A DNA stretch of 64,000 nucleotides from Fodinicurvata fenggangensis DSM 21160 (GTDB lineage: Bacteria; Pseudomonadota; Alphaproteobacteria; Kiloniellales; DSM-21159), in NCBI RefSeq assembly GCF_000686045.1, contig NZ_JMLV01000006.1:1-64000 (forward strand). The letters are read 5' to 3'. This document shows, one piece after another, positions 1 through 8,380 of this stretch (positions are counted from its first letter, which is position 1; every line of letters begins with the position of its first letter). The notes beneath the pieces were generated by a model. The model was given only the letters and a program-made list of their open reading frames with translations, ran no database searches and was not told the origin of the DNA. A program made the translations under genes and the position numbers.

Positions 1-348
1 AGCCTGCGTGCCCAGGACATCCATGACAGCGGCCATATCTTCGGACGGGTTTGCACCGAGAACGGCATCGAGCACCGCCTGACCAAAATCGGTCATCCCT
101 GGACGAACGGACAGGTGGAACGCATGAACCGCACCATCAAGGACGCCACCGTCAAGCGCTTCCACTATGACAGTCATAGTCAGCTGGACGACCATCTCGA
201 CGACTTCGTGAAAGCCTACAACTTTGCACGAAGGCTGAAGACACTGGGTGGTCTCACGCCCTATGAATTCATCTGCAAAGCCTGGACGTCACAGCCTCAA
301 CGATTCAAACTAAACCCGATCCACCACATGCCGGGACTGAACAACTAG
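1..348 (+). mobile_element. IS481-family transposase, C-terminal part (5' end outside window)
   Basis: The frame is open from base 1 and ends at TAG 346-348. The protein reads through KIGHPWTNGQVERMNRT and ends in MPGLNN, the usual C-terminus of IS481-type DDE transposases (rve integrase fold); the E of QVERMNRT is the expected third catalytic acidic residue. The start and the first two acidic residues lie left of the window, so completeness cannot be judged. A related but diverged 3' end lies in inverted orientation at 2018-2052. The family call is firm; activity is unknown. Confidence 0.85.
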
Positions 349-350
349 TC

Positions 351-368
351 GATTGCTGTTTAGCAATC
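351..368. terminator. Short hairpin at the IS481 3' end
   Basis: A perfect 7-bp stem (GATTGCT / AGCAATC) with a 4-nt loop directly follows the transposase stop codon and overlaps the stop codon of the convergent deacylase gene. It could end transcription from either side, although there is no long T tract. GATTGC also occurs at the edge of the inverted IS481 fragment at 2018, so the hairpin may instead contain part of the terminal inverted repeat of the element. Confidence 0.4.
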
Positions 369-1818
369 ATTTCTCTCGGAGAACAACATGCCCCGAGCGC
401 ATCTCCGACATTGATCCGTGATCGAGTGCGATCGAACCGTTGACAAGAACCAGCTCTATCCCAGTAGCGGGTCTAACAGGCTCCTCGTACGTCGCGGTGT
501 CAGCGACGCGTTCCGCGTCGAATAGCACCATATCAGCAAATGCGCCTTCGACTATGCGACCTCGATCCTTCAAACCGAAAGTGCTGGCTGCTAATCCAGT
601 CATCTTGTGGACCGCTGTTTCCAAGGGCATCAATTCCAAATCACGCGCGTAGGATCCCAGTACGCGGGGAAAGGTGCCCCAGAGGCGAGGATGAGGGTGC
701 TCACCGTACGGAATGCCGTCGGAGCCGATCATCGTATATGGATACGTGATGATGCGTCGTACATCGTCCTCCGACATACAAAAATAGATCGCACCGGCGG
801 GGGTCAAACGCTCAATTGCCTCATCAATCGGGCAATTCAAAACTTCAGCGATACGTTCCAGGTCCCATCCATTGAATTCTGGATATGGTTGGGACCAGGT
901 CACCAGAACGCGAGTAGATTGCTCGACCATTTCCGGCAACAGTGAACTCGAACCCGCAATGTAGGGATATGCATCCAGGCCAACCGTTTGATGCCGCCGA
1001 ACTTCGTCGAACATTTTGAGCGTTTGGGTACTTAAACCATGATTTTTATGGCCCATGCATTTGTGATGGGACACAACGAGTGGGACACCAGCAGAGGCAG
1101 CCGTCTCAAAGGATTCACGCAGCGATTCCTCGACATGATCATCCTCATTTCGCATGTGGGTCGTATAGATGCCCCCGGTACCTGCCATCAACTTTAGAAG
1201 CTGGAGGACCTCAGTCGCCGGGGCGTGGCGGGCAGGTGGATAATAAAGTCCGGTGCTAAGACCGATAGCACCCGCGTCCAGCGCTTCCTGCAGGCAAGCG
1301 CCCATTTCCTCGAGCTCTTTGTCTGTGGCAGGTCGATCAAGAGAATCCATCGCCCCCACACGTAATGTCGAATGCCCTACCAGAGGGGCTACATTTACCG
1401 CCGGGGGTGCACTTTGCAGCAACGCGATATAGTCAGAAAACTTCGGATACTGATAGATGCTTTCGTCGCCGATAACATTTAGGGGTGCAGGCACAGCCCC
1501 ATCGGGTTGGAGTGGCGCAAGGCTGATGCCGCAATTACCAACAATAACGGTTGTCACGCCCTGAGTAATTTTTGACGCCATCGGGTTTTGAGACAGAACT
1601 TGCGCATCATCGTGCGTGTGAACGTCTATGAATCCAGGGGCGAGTGCCAACCCTCCACCTTCGATCACGGCAGTCGCGGAGCTTCGTTCGAGCGATCCTA
1701 TTGCCGAGATCCGATCCCCTTTAACGGCCACATCCCCGCGGCGTTCCTCTCCCCCAGTGCCGTCGAAGATACGGACGTCTTTAATGATAAGATCGTGGTG
1801 CGTGCTATGGGTATTCAT
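367..1818 (-). CDS. N-acyl-D-amino-acid deacylase (D-aminoacylase), amidohydrolase superfamily
   Basis: A 483-aa cytosolic Zn hydrolase expected to release free D-amino acids from N-acyl-D-amino acids. The N-terminal beta-sandwich is followed by GFIDVHTHDD (H67, H69), then IVGNCG with C96, the cysteine ligand characteristic of D-aminoacylases rather than dihydroorotases, then VSHHK and the late metal Asp in IGSDGIPYG. Length is normal for the family and no damage is visible. The acyl specificity (neutral, Glu or Asp) cannot be read from sequence. It is a lone gene bracketed by IS481 fragments, so it looks like acquired cargo. Its AT-richer upstream region (1819-2017) shows no other gene. Confidence 0.9.
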   Translation of the reverse strand: MNTHSTHHDLIIKDVRIFDGTGGEERRGDVAVKGDRISAIGSLERSSATAVIEGGGLALAPGFIDVHTHDDAQVLSQNPMASKITQGVTTVIVGNCGISLAPLQPDGAVPAPLNVIGDESIYQYPKFSDYIALLQSAPPAVNVAPLVGHSTLRVGAMDSLDRPATDKELEEMGACLQEALDAGAIGLSTGLYYPPARHAPATEVLQLLKLMAGTGGIYTTHMRNEDDHVEESLRESFETAASAGVPLVVSHHKCMGHKNHGLSTQTLKMFDEVRRHQTVGLDAYPYIAGSSSLLPEMVEQSTRVLVTWSQPYPEFNGWDLERIAEVLNCPIDEAIERLTPAGAIYFCMSEDDVRRIITYPYTMIGSDGIPYGEHPHPRLWGTFPRVLGSYARDLELMPLETAVHKMTGLAASTFGLKDRGRIVEGAFADMVLFDAERVADTATYEEPVRPATGIELVLVNGSIALDHGSMSEMRSGHVVLREK

Positions 1819-2017
1819 CGAGATATCGCCGCCTATTCGGAATGTAAATAAACTGACCTGAATTCACTGAAGAAAGAATGTAAGTTTAAGAACTCCGCAA
1901 TGAGCAGTTGGCAGGAATCAGATTATCCTCTGCTACTGAATGTTCCACGAAAGACCACCTTGAACAATCGGATATGTGAAGCTTTGCGAGAAGGCCAATG
2001 CGTGTTGAGGGAGACGG

Positions 2018-2052
2018 GATTGCAACACTAACTAGCTGTTCAGTCCTGGCAT
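2018..2052 (-). mobile_element. Inverted IS481-family 3'-end fragment
   Basis: Read on the minus strand, this stretch encodes MPGLNS followed by TAG (2034-2032) and ends in GCAATC, matching the end of the element at 1-368 (MPGLNN, TAG, GCAATC) with a few substitutions. It is a diverged inverted copy of an IS481-family 3' end. On its right it runs into IS5-family coding sequence; the junction is near 2047-2052, where GGCATGC can be read as part of either. Too short for an independent family call, but the side-by-side match with the left copy is clear. Confidence 0.6.
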
Positions 2053-2385
2053 GCGCTGGTGGATGCCGAAGGGGGGGCTATCACCCTGAAGCTGACAGCA
2101 GGACAGGCGCATGACGACAAAGTCTATGATAGCATGGAGATTCGTCAGCTTGTCGAGGAAGGGGACGCTTGGGCTAACATTCCGACCCGCAAGAATTGGA
2201 AGGAGGCCTTTGCCTTCTCTGACTTCCTCTACCGCTATCGTAACCTGGTCGAGCGCTTCTTTGGAAAGATGAAGCCATTCCGCGTCATCGCAACACGTTA
2301 TGACCGAAATCCGGGGAACTACATGGCTGCGCTCAAGCTCGCTTCATTGCGCATCTGGTTGAAGTCTTATGAGTCTGCGGTCTAG
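2047..2385 (+). pseudogene. IS5-family (IS427-like) transposase remnant
   Basis: The reading frame carries HALVDAEGG, LTAGQAHDD and, after an abrupt jump, GDAWANIPTRKN, LYRYRNLVERFFGKMK and RVATRYD-like sequence (here RVIATRYDRNPGNYMAALK), ending at TAG 2383-2385. In intact IS427-type transposases about 25-30 residues holding the second catalytic Asp (ADKGYD motif) separate QAHD from the WANIP block; they are missing. The 5' half of the gene is also absent, replaced by the IS481 end fragment. It is therefore a dead, internally deleted remnant. Nothing else is recognisable from 2386 to the tRNA. Confidence 0.8.
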
Positions 2386-2482
2386 CTTGATTGTCTGGAT
2401 AAGCAAAGCAGATGGGTGTCATATGTATATACAATGCGAACTTTGATATAACCTTTGGGTGCCATGACAGCTATAAAGAGAA

Positions 2483-2559
2483 TGGTGACCCCGGCAGGAT
2501 TCGAACCTGCGACCCCAGGATTAGGAATCCTGTGCTCTATCCGGCTGAGCTACGGGGCC
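2483..2559 (-). tRNA. tRNA-Arg (anticodon CCT), CCA encoded
   Basis: On the minus strand the acceptor stem GGCCCCG pairs with CGGGGTC (one G-U), followed by discriminator A and an encoded CCA (plus-strand TGG at 2483-2485). The D arm holds AGCTCAG; the anticodon stem-loop CAGGA-TTCCTAA-TCCTG gives CCT, decoding AGG; the T arm is GCAGG-TTCGAAT-CCTGC. 77 nt, fully canonical. Its 3' end faces the IS-bearing segment at 1-2385, the usual side of integration for elements that use tRNA genes as attachment sites. Confidence 0.97.
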
Positions 2560-2628
2560 ACGTGAAGGTTTATAGCAGCGCCAGCGGGCTTGCCCAAGTC
2601 CGCTGTGGCGCTTTTTCCACCTGCCCTC

Positions 2629-3579
2629 TCAGGCCAGTTCCTTGTACTTCTCCGTTGCCGCCACCAGGGCCTTGCGGATGCCCGGCTCCATGGCCGAGTG
2701 GCCGGCATCGGGTACCAGGATGAACTCCGCCCTGGGCCAGGCATCGCGCAACTCGAAGGCCGTGATCGGCGGGCAGATGCAGTCATAGCGCCCCTGGACG
2801 ATGGTGCCAGGGATGTCCTGGATACGCCCCACATTGTCCAGCAATGAATTGGGCGGCAGGAAGACGCCGTTCAGGAAATAGTGGGCCTCCATACGCGCCA
2901 GGCCCAGCGCCATGGTGTCCTGGCCAAAGGCCGACACGGTCTCCGGACTGGGCAGCAGGGTGGAGCAGCTGCCCTCGTAGGTGCTCCAGGCCCGGGCCGC
3001 CGGCATGTGCACCGCCGGATCCGGATGCATCAGGCGCTTGTGATAGGCGCGCAGGATGTCCTGGCGCTCCGCGTCATCCAGGGGCGAGACCAGCTTGTCC
3101 CAGACCTCCGGGAAGAAGGAACGCAGGCCATAGAGGAACCAGTTCACCTCGCTCTCCCGGCACATGAAGATGCCGCGCAGAACCAGGGCACGCACGCGCT
3201 CGGGATGGGCCTCGGCATAGGCCAGCGCCAGGGTCGAGCCCCAGGAGCCGCCGAAGACCTGCCAGGACTCGATCTTCAGCATCTCCCGCAGGCGCTCCAT
3301 GTCCGCGATCAGGTGCCCAGTGGTGTTCTCCTCCACCTCGCCCAGCGGGCGTGAGCGGCCGGCGCCGCGCTGGTCGAAGATGACGATGCGATAGTGCGCC
3401 GGATCGAAGAAGCGGCGATGCGTGGCAGAGGCCCCGGCCCCCGGTCCGCCATGCAGGAAGATTACGGGCTGGCCGTCGGGATTGCCCGACTGTTCCCAGT
3501 AGATCTCGTGCAGGTCGCTGACCTTCAGGTATCCGCTGTCATAGGGCTCGATTGGGGGAAAGAAATCCAGTTCCGACAT
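2629..3579 (-). CDS. pip: Proline iminopeptidase (S33 alpha/beta hydrolase)
   Basis: Cleaves N-terminal proline from peptides in the cytosol. The protein of about 316 aa has the oxyanion motif HGGPGAG (about residue 43), FDQRGAGRS, and the nucleophile elbow GGSWGS with Ser112; the Asp and His of the triad fit GRYDCICP and DAGHSAM. Length is typical of the proteobacterial family. I start at ATG 3579; a GTG two codons upstream (3585) is equally open and has no better ribosome site. It is divergent from the secreted nuclease-like gene across a 168-bp gap. Confidence 0.93.
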   Translation of the reverse strand: MSELDFFPPIEPYDSGYLKVSDLHEIYWEQSGNPDGQPVIFLHGGPGAGASATHRRFFDPAHYRIVIFDQRGAGRSRPLGEVEENTTGHLIADMERLREMLKIESWQVFGGSWGSTLALAYAEAHPERVRALVLRGIFMCRESEVNWFLYGLRSFFPEVWDKLVSPLDDAERQDILRAYHKRLMHPDPAVHMPAARAWSTYEGSCSTLLPSPETVSAFGQDTMALGLARMEAHYFLNGVFLPPNSLLDNVGRIQDIPGTIVQGRYDCICPPITAFELRDAWPRAEFILVPDAGHSAMEPGIRKALVAATEKYKELA

Positions 3580-3747
3580 GCTCACCGCTACGTTGACTGT
3601 TCAAGGGACCGGGCGCAAAGGGCACACCGGCACGCGGGCTCTTTATAACGCAGCCGAGAGGCTTGAACAGTGTCAGCAGACACGGCCCCTCTTACCATTG
3701 CGGCCAAAGCGCAGTAATCTTGCGGCAGTTTGTCCTGCGAAGGTCCC

Positions 3748-4524
3748 ATGCGAAGCTTGCCCACCCTCCTGCTTGTATTTCTGCTCGGTCTGCCGGGACT
3801 CACCCTGGCTGAAGGTCCGTTGCGCGGGACAGCTGTCAAAACGGCAGTCACGAATTCCGGATTTACACTCACCCTTGCCACGGGCGAAACGATTCTGCTG
3901 GCGGGCATCCTGCCGCCTGCAGCGGTATTGGAGCAGCCGGAGCAGAGCGAAGCCTGGCACAACAAGGCGGCCGACCTTCTGGACCGCCTGACCCGTGACA
4001 AGGAACTTAGGCTTATCCCCTCGGCGCTCGTACGGGACCGGCATGGCCGCCAGCCGAGCCAGGTGTACCTGCAGGATGCCTCGGACAGCTGGCTTCAGGG
4101 GCAACTGATTCGCGCAGGCTTGGCTGTCACCCAGGCGGCGCCCTCCAGGCGGGGCGGACAAAGGGAACTGCTTACCCTCGAGGACGAAGCCAGACGTGCG
4201 GGTGCAGGACTCTGGCAAAGTCCGCGCCTTCATCCCTTGTCCCACGGCCAGGCACACAAGGCCATTGGACGCTGGCGCCTGATCGAGGGGCGCGTGCAGG
4301 ACACCGCAGCAATCCGCGGGCGCGGCTATATCAATTTCGGTGCGGATTGGCGCGAGGACTTCACGATCTACCTCAATCCTGAGAGACTTGCGGAGTTCGA
4401 AGAGGCAAGCGGTCCGCTGGACAGGCTTCAAGGGCGCAGGCTCCGTGTACGGGGCTGGCTTGTTTCCTACAATGGGCCCATGATCGAGCTGAGTTATCCC
4501 GAACAGATCGAGGTGCTGGAATGA
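3748..4524 (+). CDS. Secreted thermonuclease-fold (SNase-like) protein
   Basis: A 258-aa protein with a clear N-terminal signal peptide (MRSLPTLLLVFLLGLPGLTLA), which is why I start at ATG 3748 and not the upstream TTG. Residues about 25-165 follow the staphylococcal-nuclease fold, including the VRDRHGR motif (equivalent of DKYGR) and GQLIRAGLAV; about 90 further residues form an OB-like tail (GRVQDTAAIRGRGYINFG). The Arg and Glu normally in the RLLLVDTPE segment are replaced in ILLAGILPPAA, so nuclease activity is doubtful. Its stop overlaps the start of the next gene (ATGA), indicating translational coupling to the M48 lipoprotein. Confidence 0.75.
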   Translation: MRSLPTLLLVFLLGLPGLTLAEGPLRGTAVKTAVTNSGFTLTLATGETILLAGILPPAAVLEQPEQSEAWHNKAADLLDRLTRDKELRLIPSALVRDRHGRQPSQVYLQDASDSWLQGQLIRAGLAVTQAAPSRRGGQRELLTLEDEARRAGAGLWQSPRLHPLSHGQAHKAIGRWRLIEGRVQDTAAIRGRGYINFGADWREDFTIYLNPERLAEFEEASGPLDRLQGRRLRVRGWLVSYNGPMIELSYPEQIEVLE

Positions 4525-6005
4525 GCGATACGACTTTCCTGAGGCAAACGCGGAAATGGCTCACAGGCCTGACCGTGGCCCTTGCTCTGCCCCTCATGGC
4601 CGGTTGCGAAACGGCACCGGCGACCGGGGAGCAGATCTTTACAGGCGGAATGACCCAGGAGCGCGAGCGGGAAGTTGGCCGCGAGATGCACCAGGAAGCC
4701 AAGGACCAGTTCGGGGGCGTCTATGATGACCCGGAACTGAACCAGTACGTCAGCTCAATTGGCGACCTGCTGGCCCGCACCTCTGAAATGCCCGATCTGG
4801 ACTTCACCTTCACCGTGATCGACAGCCCCCAGGTCAACGCCTTCGCCCTGCCCGGCGGCTATGTCTATGTCACACGCGGCCTGGTCGCGCTTGCCAACAA
4901 CGAAGCCGAACTGGCCAGCGTCATCGGCCACGAGATCGGCCACGTCACCGCCCGCCATGCCGCCGCGCGCCAGGGCTCCTCGGTGCTTGCCGGCGCGGCC
5001 CAGCTCGGCTTGGCCGTCCTGCTGGGGGGCGAGGCGGCCCAGGCCGCAGCACCGGTTTCCGCGGCCATGGTCCAGAGCTATAGCCGCGACCAGGAGTTCG
5101 AGGCCGACACCCTGGGCATCCGCTACCTGGCCCGGGCCGGTTATGACACCCGCGCGTCCAGCGCCTTTCTGAACTCGCTGCTGCAGAACAGCCGCCTTCA
5201 GGCGGAAATGGCCGGGCGCGGGGGATCCTCCGACGAGTTCGATATCATGCAGAGCCACCCGCGCACTGCTGATCGTGTCCAGCAGGCCGCCAACCGGGCC
5301 GGCGTCAGTCCGCCCGAAGACCCCATGCGCGAGCGAGATCTCTACCTCTCGAAGATCGACGGCATGCTCTATGGTGACAGCCCCAGTGAGGGCTTCATCC
5401 GTGGGCAGCGCTTCTCGCACCCTCAGATGCGCATCACCTTTACCGTCCCCGAGGGCTTCCACCTTCGGAACAGCAGCGACAAGGTCGTGGCCAGCGGTCC
5501 GAACGGCGCGGGCATCATCTTCGATGGCGACCGGCGACAGGTTGGCGGCTCCATGCAGGACTACCTGACCCGGCAATGGGCCCAGGGCATTCGCCTGGAA
5601 CAGGTGGAATCCCTGGACATCAACGGCATGGAAGCTGCCACGGCGGTAACCCGCGCGAACACCAACCAGGGGCCACGCGACCTGCGCCTGGTGGCCATTC
5701 GGGAAAGCGGCAACCAGATCTATCGCTTCATGTTCGTGACACCGCCACAAGCGACCAGCCAGCTCTCGCAAGGCTTGCGTGAAACCACCTACAGCTTCCG
5801 CCGCCTCAGTCAGAACGAGGCCAATTCGCTGCGCCCGTACCGTCTGCGCATCCACCAGGTTCAACAGGGTGAAAGCGTTGCCGCCATCGCCCGCAGAATG
5901 CCGTTCGACCAGTACCGCGAGGCGCGGTTCCGGGTGCTGAACGGTCTGGGGCCCAATGATCGGCTGCGTGCTGGCGACAGGGTCAAGACCGTGGTCGAGG
6001 AATAG
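4521..6005 (+). CDS. M48-family metalloprotease lipoprotein with C-terminal LysM-like region
   Basis: A 494-aa Zn peptidase expected at the inner face of the outer membrane. The signal peptide ends in the lipobox LMAGC (Cys29). The catalytic motif is GHEIGH (H137, E138, H141) and the third ligand lies in QEFEAD near residue 192. The C-terminal part from about 285 carries a domain seen in BepA/LoiP-like relatives, ending in HQVQQGESVAAIARRMPF, which resembles a LysM repeat. Related enzymes clear stalled outer-membrane proteins. It overlaps the preceding gene by four bases. Substrates are not predictable. Confidence 0.88.
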   Translation: MSDTTFLRQTRKWLTGLTVALALPLMAGCETAPATGEQIFTGGMTQEREREVGREMHQEAKDQFGGVYDDPELNQYVSSIGDLLARTSEMPDLDFTFTVIDSPQVNAFALPGGYVYVTRGLVALANNEAELASVIGHEIGHVTARHAAARQGSSVLAGAAQLGLAVLLGGEAAQAAAPVSAAMVQSYSRDQEFEADTLGIRYLARAGYDTRASSAFLNSLLQNSRLQAEMAGRGGSSDEFDIMQSHPRTADRVQQAANRAGVSPPEDPMRERDLYLSKIDGMLYGDSPSEGFIRGQRFSHPQMRITFTVPEGFHLRNSSDKVVASGPNGAGIIFDGDRRQVGGSMQDYLTRQWAQGIRLEQVESLDINGMEAATAVTRANTNQGPRDLRLVAIRESGNQIYRFMFVTPPQATSQLSQGLRETTYSFRRLSQNEANSLRPYRLRIHQVQQGESVAAIARRMPFDQYREARFRVLNGLGPNDRLRAGDRVKTVVEE

Positions 6006-6159
6006 CCAGGCCTTCGCTTCGCGACGCATGAGAACAGCGGCATGGCTGCCATGTCCCTTGCGGACAGCCACAGTGATTGCGCCAAGCGGGGTCCAGAGGT
6101 GAAATCACCTTCTTGAAGCGAGCTCACCGGGGGCGGTGAAGCCAGGGGATGGAGATTTC

Positions 6160-7368
6160 ATGTCCAGCCTGCGCCGGGGACAGACACTGGACACCGCGGC
6201 CTTGAAGGTCATCGCTGCGGCTTTCCTGGCCGTTCTGGTGGGAATTGGCCTGTCCCGCTTCGCCTATACGCCCCTGCTCCCGGCGATTATCGAGGCGGGC
6301 TGGTTCGAACCGGGCCAGGCCGCCTATCTGGGGGCTGCCAATCTGGCGGGCTACCTGCTGGGCGCCTTGTGCGGACAACGCCTGACACGCCACTGCAGGC
6401 CAGCCACCGCACTGCGCATTCTCATGCTCCTGGCCACCGCCGCCTTCGCCGCCAGTGCGCTGCCCATTTCCTTTGCCTGGTATTTCCTCTGGCGCCTCCT
6501 GTCCGGCCTGACCGGCGGGGCCTTGATGGTCATTGCCGCCCCTGCAGCCCTGTCGCACAGCCCGCAGGGCCTGCGCGGACTTGCCTCAGGAGCAATCTTC
6601 ACCGGCGTTGGGCTTGGCATTGTCCTGTCGGGGACGCTGGTTCCCCTGTTGCTGACCCGTGGACTGCTTGTAACCTGGCTTGGCTTGGCCTTGTTGTCAC
6701 TCTGCGCCAGCCTGGCCGCCTGGTGGTGGTGGCCGAACGATGCCGCTCCCCAGAGGGGCGCAGCGCCCGCATATCGCAGCCATAGCGCCGCCTGGCGTGG
6801 CGACATGCTGGCCATCTACGCCAGCTATGGCCTGGCCGCGATCGGCCTGGTGCCGCACATGGTTTTCCTGGCGGATTTCGTGGCCCGGGGTCTCGGACAG
6901 GGCATTTTCATCGGTGGTGTCTATTGGGCCATACTTGGTCTCGGCGCCCTGCTGGGACCGCTGGCATCGGGCCGTCTGGCCGACTTTACCGACTTCGGAA
7001 CGGCATTACGCGTACTGCTGCTGATCAATATCGCAACGGTTGGCCTGCTTTCCGTTGATCACTCAATTCCGCTCCTGGGCCTGTCCAGCCTGCTGGGCGG
7101 TGCTGCCATAACCGGCAGCGTCACCCTGGTGCTGGGGCAGACACGGGCGCACATCACGGACCCACTGGCACATGGTCGGGCCTGGAGCCTGGCCACGGTC
7201 ACCTTTGCGCTGGGGCAGGCCGCCAGCGGTTACGGATTTTCCTGGCTGTTTGCGCGCAGCGACGGAGATTTCGGATTGCTGTTCCTGATCGCATCGCTGG
7301 CGTTGATGCTCGCGTTCCTGGCCAGCCTGCTTTCGCGCATCCTGAACCCCGGCAGGGCACGCCTCTGA
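6160..7368 (+). CDS. MFS transporter, YbfB/YjiJ family
   Basis: A 402-aa inner-membrane protein with about 12 hydrophobic helices and the family N-terminus GIGLSRFAYTPLLPAI. I start at ATG 6160, which has GGATGGAG a few bases upstream, in preference to the GTG at 6136. Substrate unknown; members are generally treated as exporters. The 154-bp gap upstream from the M48 gene shows nothing distinctive. Its 3' end abuts the convergent rpoH (stop at 7370) with almost no intergenic space, so no terminator is visible between them. Confidence 0.85.
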   Translation: MSSLRRGQTLDTAALKVIAAAFLAVLVGIGLSRFAYTPLLPAIIEAGWFEPGQAAYLGAANLAGYLLGALCGQRLTRHCRPATALRILMLLATAAFAASALPISFAWYFLWRLLSGLTGGALMVIAAPAALSHSPQGLRGLASGAIFTGVGLGIVLSGTLVPLLLTRGLLVTWLGLALLSLCASLAAWWWWPNDAAPQRGAAPAYRSHSAAWRGDMLAIYASYGLAAIGLVPHMVFLADFVARGLGQGIFIGGVYWAILGLGALLGPLASGRLADFTDFGTALRVLLLINIATVGLLSVDHSIPLLGLSSLLGGAAITGSVTLVLGQTRAHITDPLAHGRAWSLATVTFALGQAASGYGFSWLFARSDGDFGLLFLIASLALMLAFLASLLSRILNPGRARL

Positions 7369-7369
7369 G

Positions 7370-8260
7370 TCAGGCTTCAAGCATCAGGTCATTGGGGCGT
7401 GCGCCATGCTGCATGACCGCAGCGCGCAGCTTGCCGAGGGCACGGTTTTCAAGCTGACGCACCCGTTCCTTGCTGACCCCGAGCTGGTGACCCAGGGTTT
7501 CCAGGGTCATCACATCCTCATCCTCGGCCAGGCGTCGCGCCTCGATGATCTGGCGCTCGCGCGTATCCAGGCACTCAAGCGCCTCTTTCAGCCAGCGCGA
7601 GCGCTGCTGAATATCCAGGGACTGCATGGTGCTGTCTTCCGGCCCGACGCGTTCATCGGCCAGGAAGTCCTGCCACTCGGCCTCTTCCTCCTCGTTCAGG
7701 GTCGCATTGAGGGACTGGTCTGAACCGGACAGGCGGTTTTCCATGGATTCCACATCGCTCAGGGCCACCTTCAGGTCGCGGGCGATCTTGCTGCGTCCTT
7801 CGTCGTCCAGGCCGGCCCCGCTGTTCTCTTCGATCTGGGCCCGCAGGCGCCGCAGGTTGAAGAACAGCGATTTCTGGGACGCCGTGGTTCCGGTGCGCAC
7901 GATCGACCAGTTGCGCAGGATATAGTCCTGGATGGCGGAGCGGATCCACCAGGTGGCATAGGTCGAGAAACGCACTTCCCGATCGGGCTCGAACCGCGCC
8001 GCTGCCTGCATCAGGCCGACGGACCCTTCCTGCACCAGGTCACTGACGGGCAGGCCATAGTGGCGAAAGCGCATGGCACTGGAAATCACAAGGCGCATGT
8101 AACTGCGGATCAGTTCGTGCAGGGCCGCCTCGTCCTGCCGATCACGCCAGGCGCTGGCCAGTTCGAACTCGTGTTCGCGGCTCAAAAGCGGTTCGGACAT
8201 GCTGCGTCGGATGAAACGGGCGCCGGCACGTTGGGTCTGGCTGTCTTCGTAGTGCGCCAT
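7370..8260 (-). CDS. rpoH: RNA polymerase sigma factor RpoH (sigma-32)
   Basis: A 296-aa heat-shock sigma factor. Region 2 reads LIRSYMRLVISSAMRFR, LVQEGSVGLMQAAARFEP and FSTYATWWIRSAIQDYILRN; the RpoH box QKSLFFNLRRLR follows and separates it from RpoD and other group 2 factors. Region 4 ends with a helix-turn-helix, LGHQLGVSKERVRQLENRA. I start at ATG 8260, which has AAGGA seven bases upstream, and not GTG 8275, which overlaps that ribosome site. A hairpin precedes the gene (8283-8313). Many alphaproteobacteria have two rpoH copies; which one this is cannot be decided here. Confidence 0.95.
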   Translation of the reverse strand: MAHYEDSQTQRAGARFIRRSMSEPLLSREHEFELASAWRDRQDEAALHELIRSYMRLVISSAMRFRHYGLPVSDLVQEGSVGLMQAAARFEPDREVRFSTYATWWIRSAIQDYILRNWSIVRTGTTASQKSLFFNLRRLRAQIEENSGAGLDDEGRSKIARDLKVALSDVESMENRLSGSDQSLNATLNEEEEAEWQDFLADERVGPEDSTMQSLDIQQRSRWLKEALECLDTRERQIIEARRLAEDEDVMTLETLGHQLGVSKERVRQLENRALGKLRAAVMQHGARPNDLMLEA

Positions 8261-8282
8261 CTGTGTTTCCTTCACCTGTCAA

Positions 8283-8313
8283 AGCGTAAGCCTTTGTTGA
8301 AATGCTTTACGCT
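8283..8313 (-). promoter_or_regulatory. Inverted repeat upstream of rpoH (leader hairpin or terminator)
   Basis: On the minus strand AGCGTAAAGC, a 12-nt loop region and GGCTTACGCT form a stem of about 9 bp, followed by TTTGACA. It sits between the phosphatase-fold gene and rpoH, about 20 bp before the rpoH start codon. The short T run would suit a weak terminator or attenuator of read-through; its position just before the ribosome site would suit a leader structure. The sequence alone does not choose between these. Confidence 0.45.
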
Positions 8314-8380
8314 CATAGGCGGTGAATGGATCACTGGCGCATGGAAAAGCTGCCGTCGCGCCCTGAAAACGGCAGGCGCT

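Noticed and set aside
2412-2723. Plus-strand frames over the tRNA-Arg and pip 3' end
   Set aside because: One frame encodes a stretch read straight from the tRNA gene (GRIRTCDPRIR), a common spurious annotation.
4755-6071. 438-codon open frame antisense to the M48 lipoprotease
   Set aside because: The sense strand has a lipobox, HEXXH and ATGA coupling; the antisense product has no motif.
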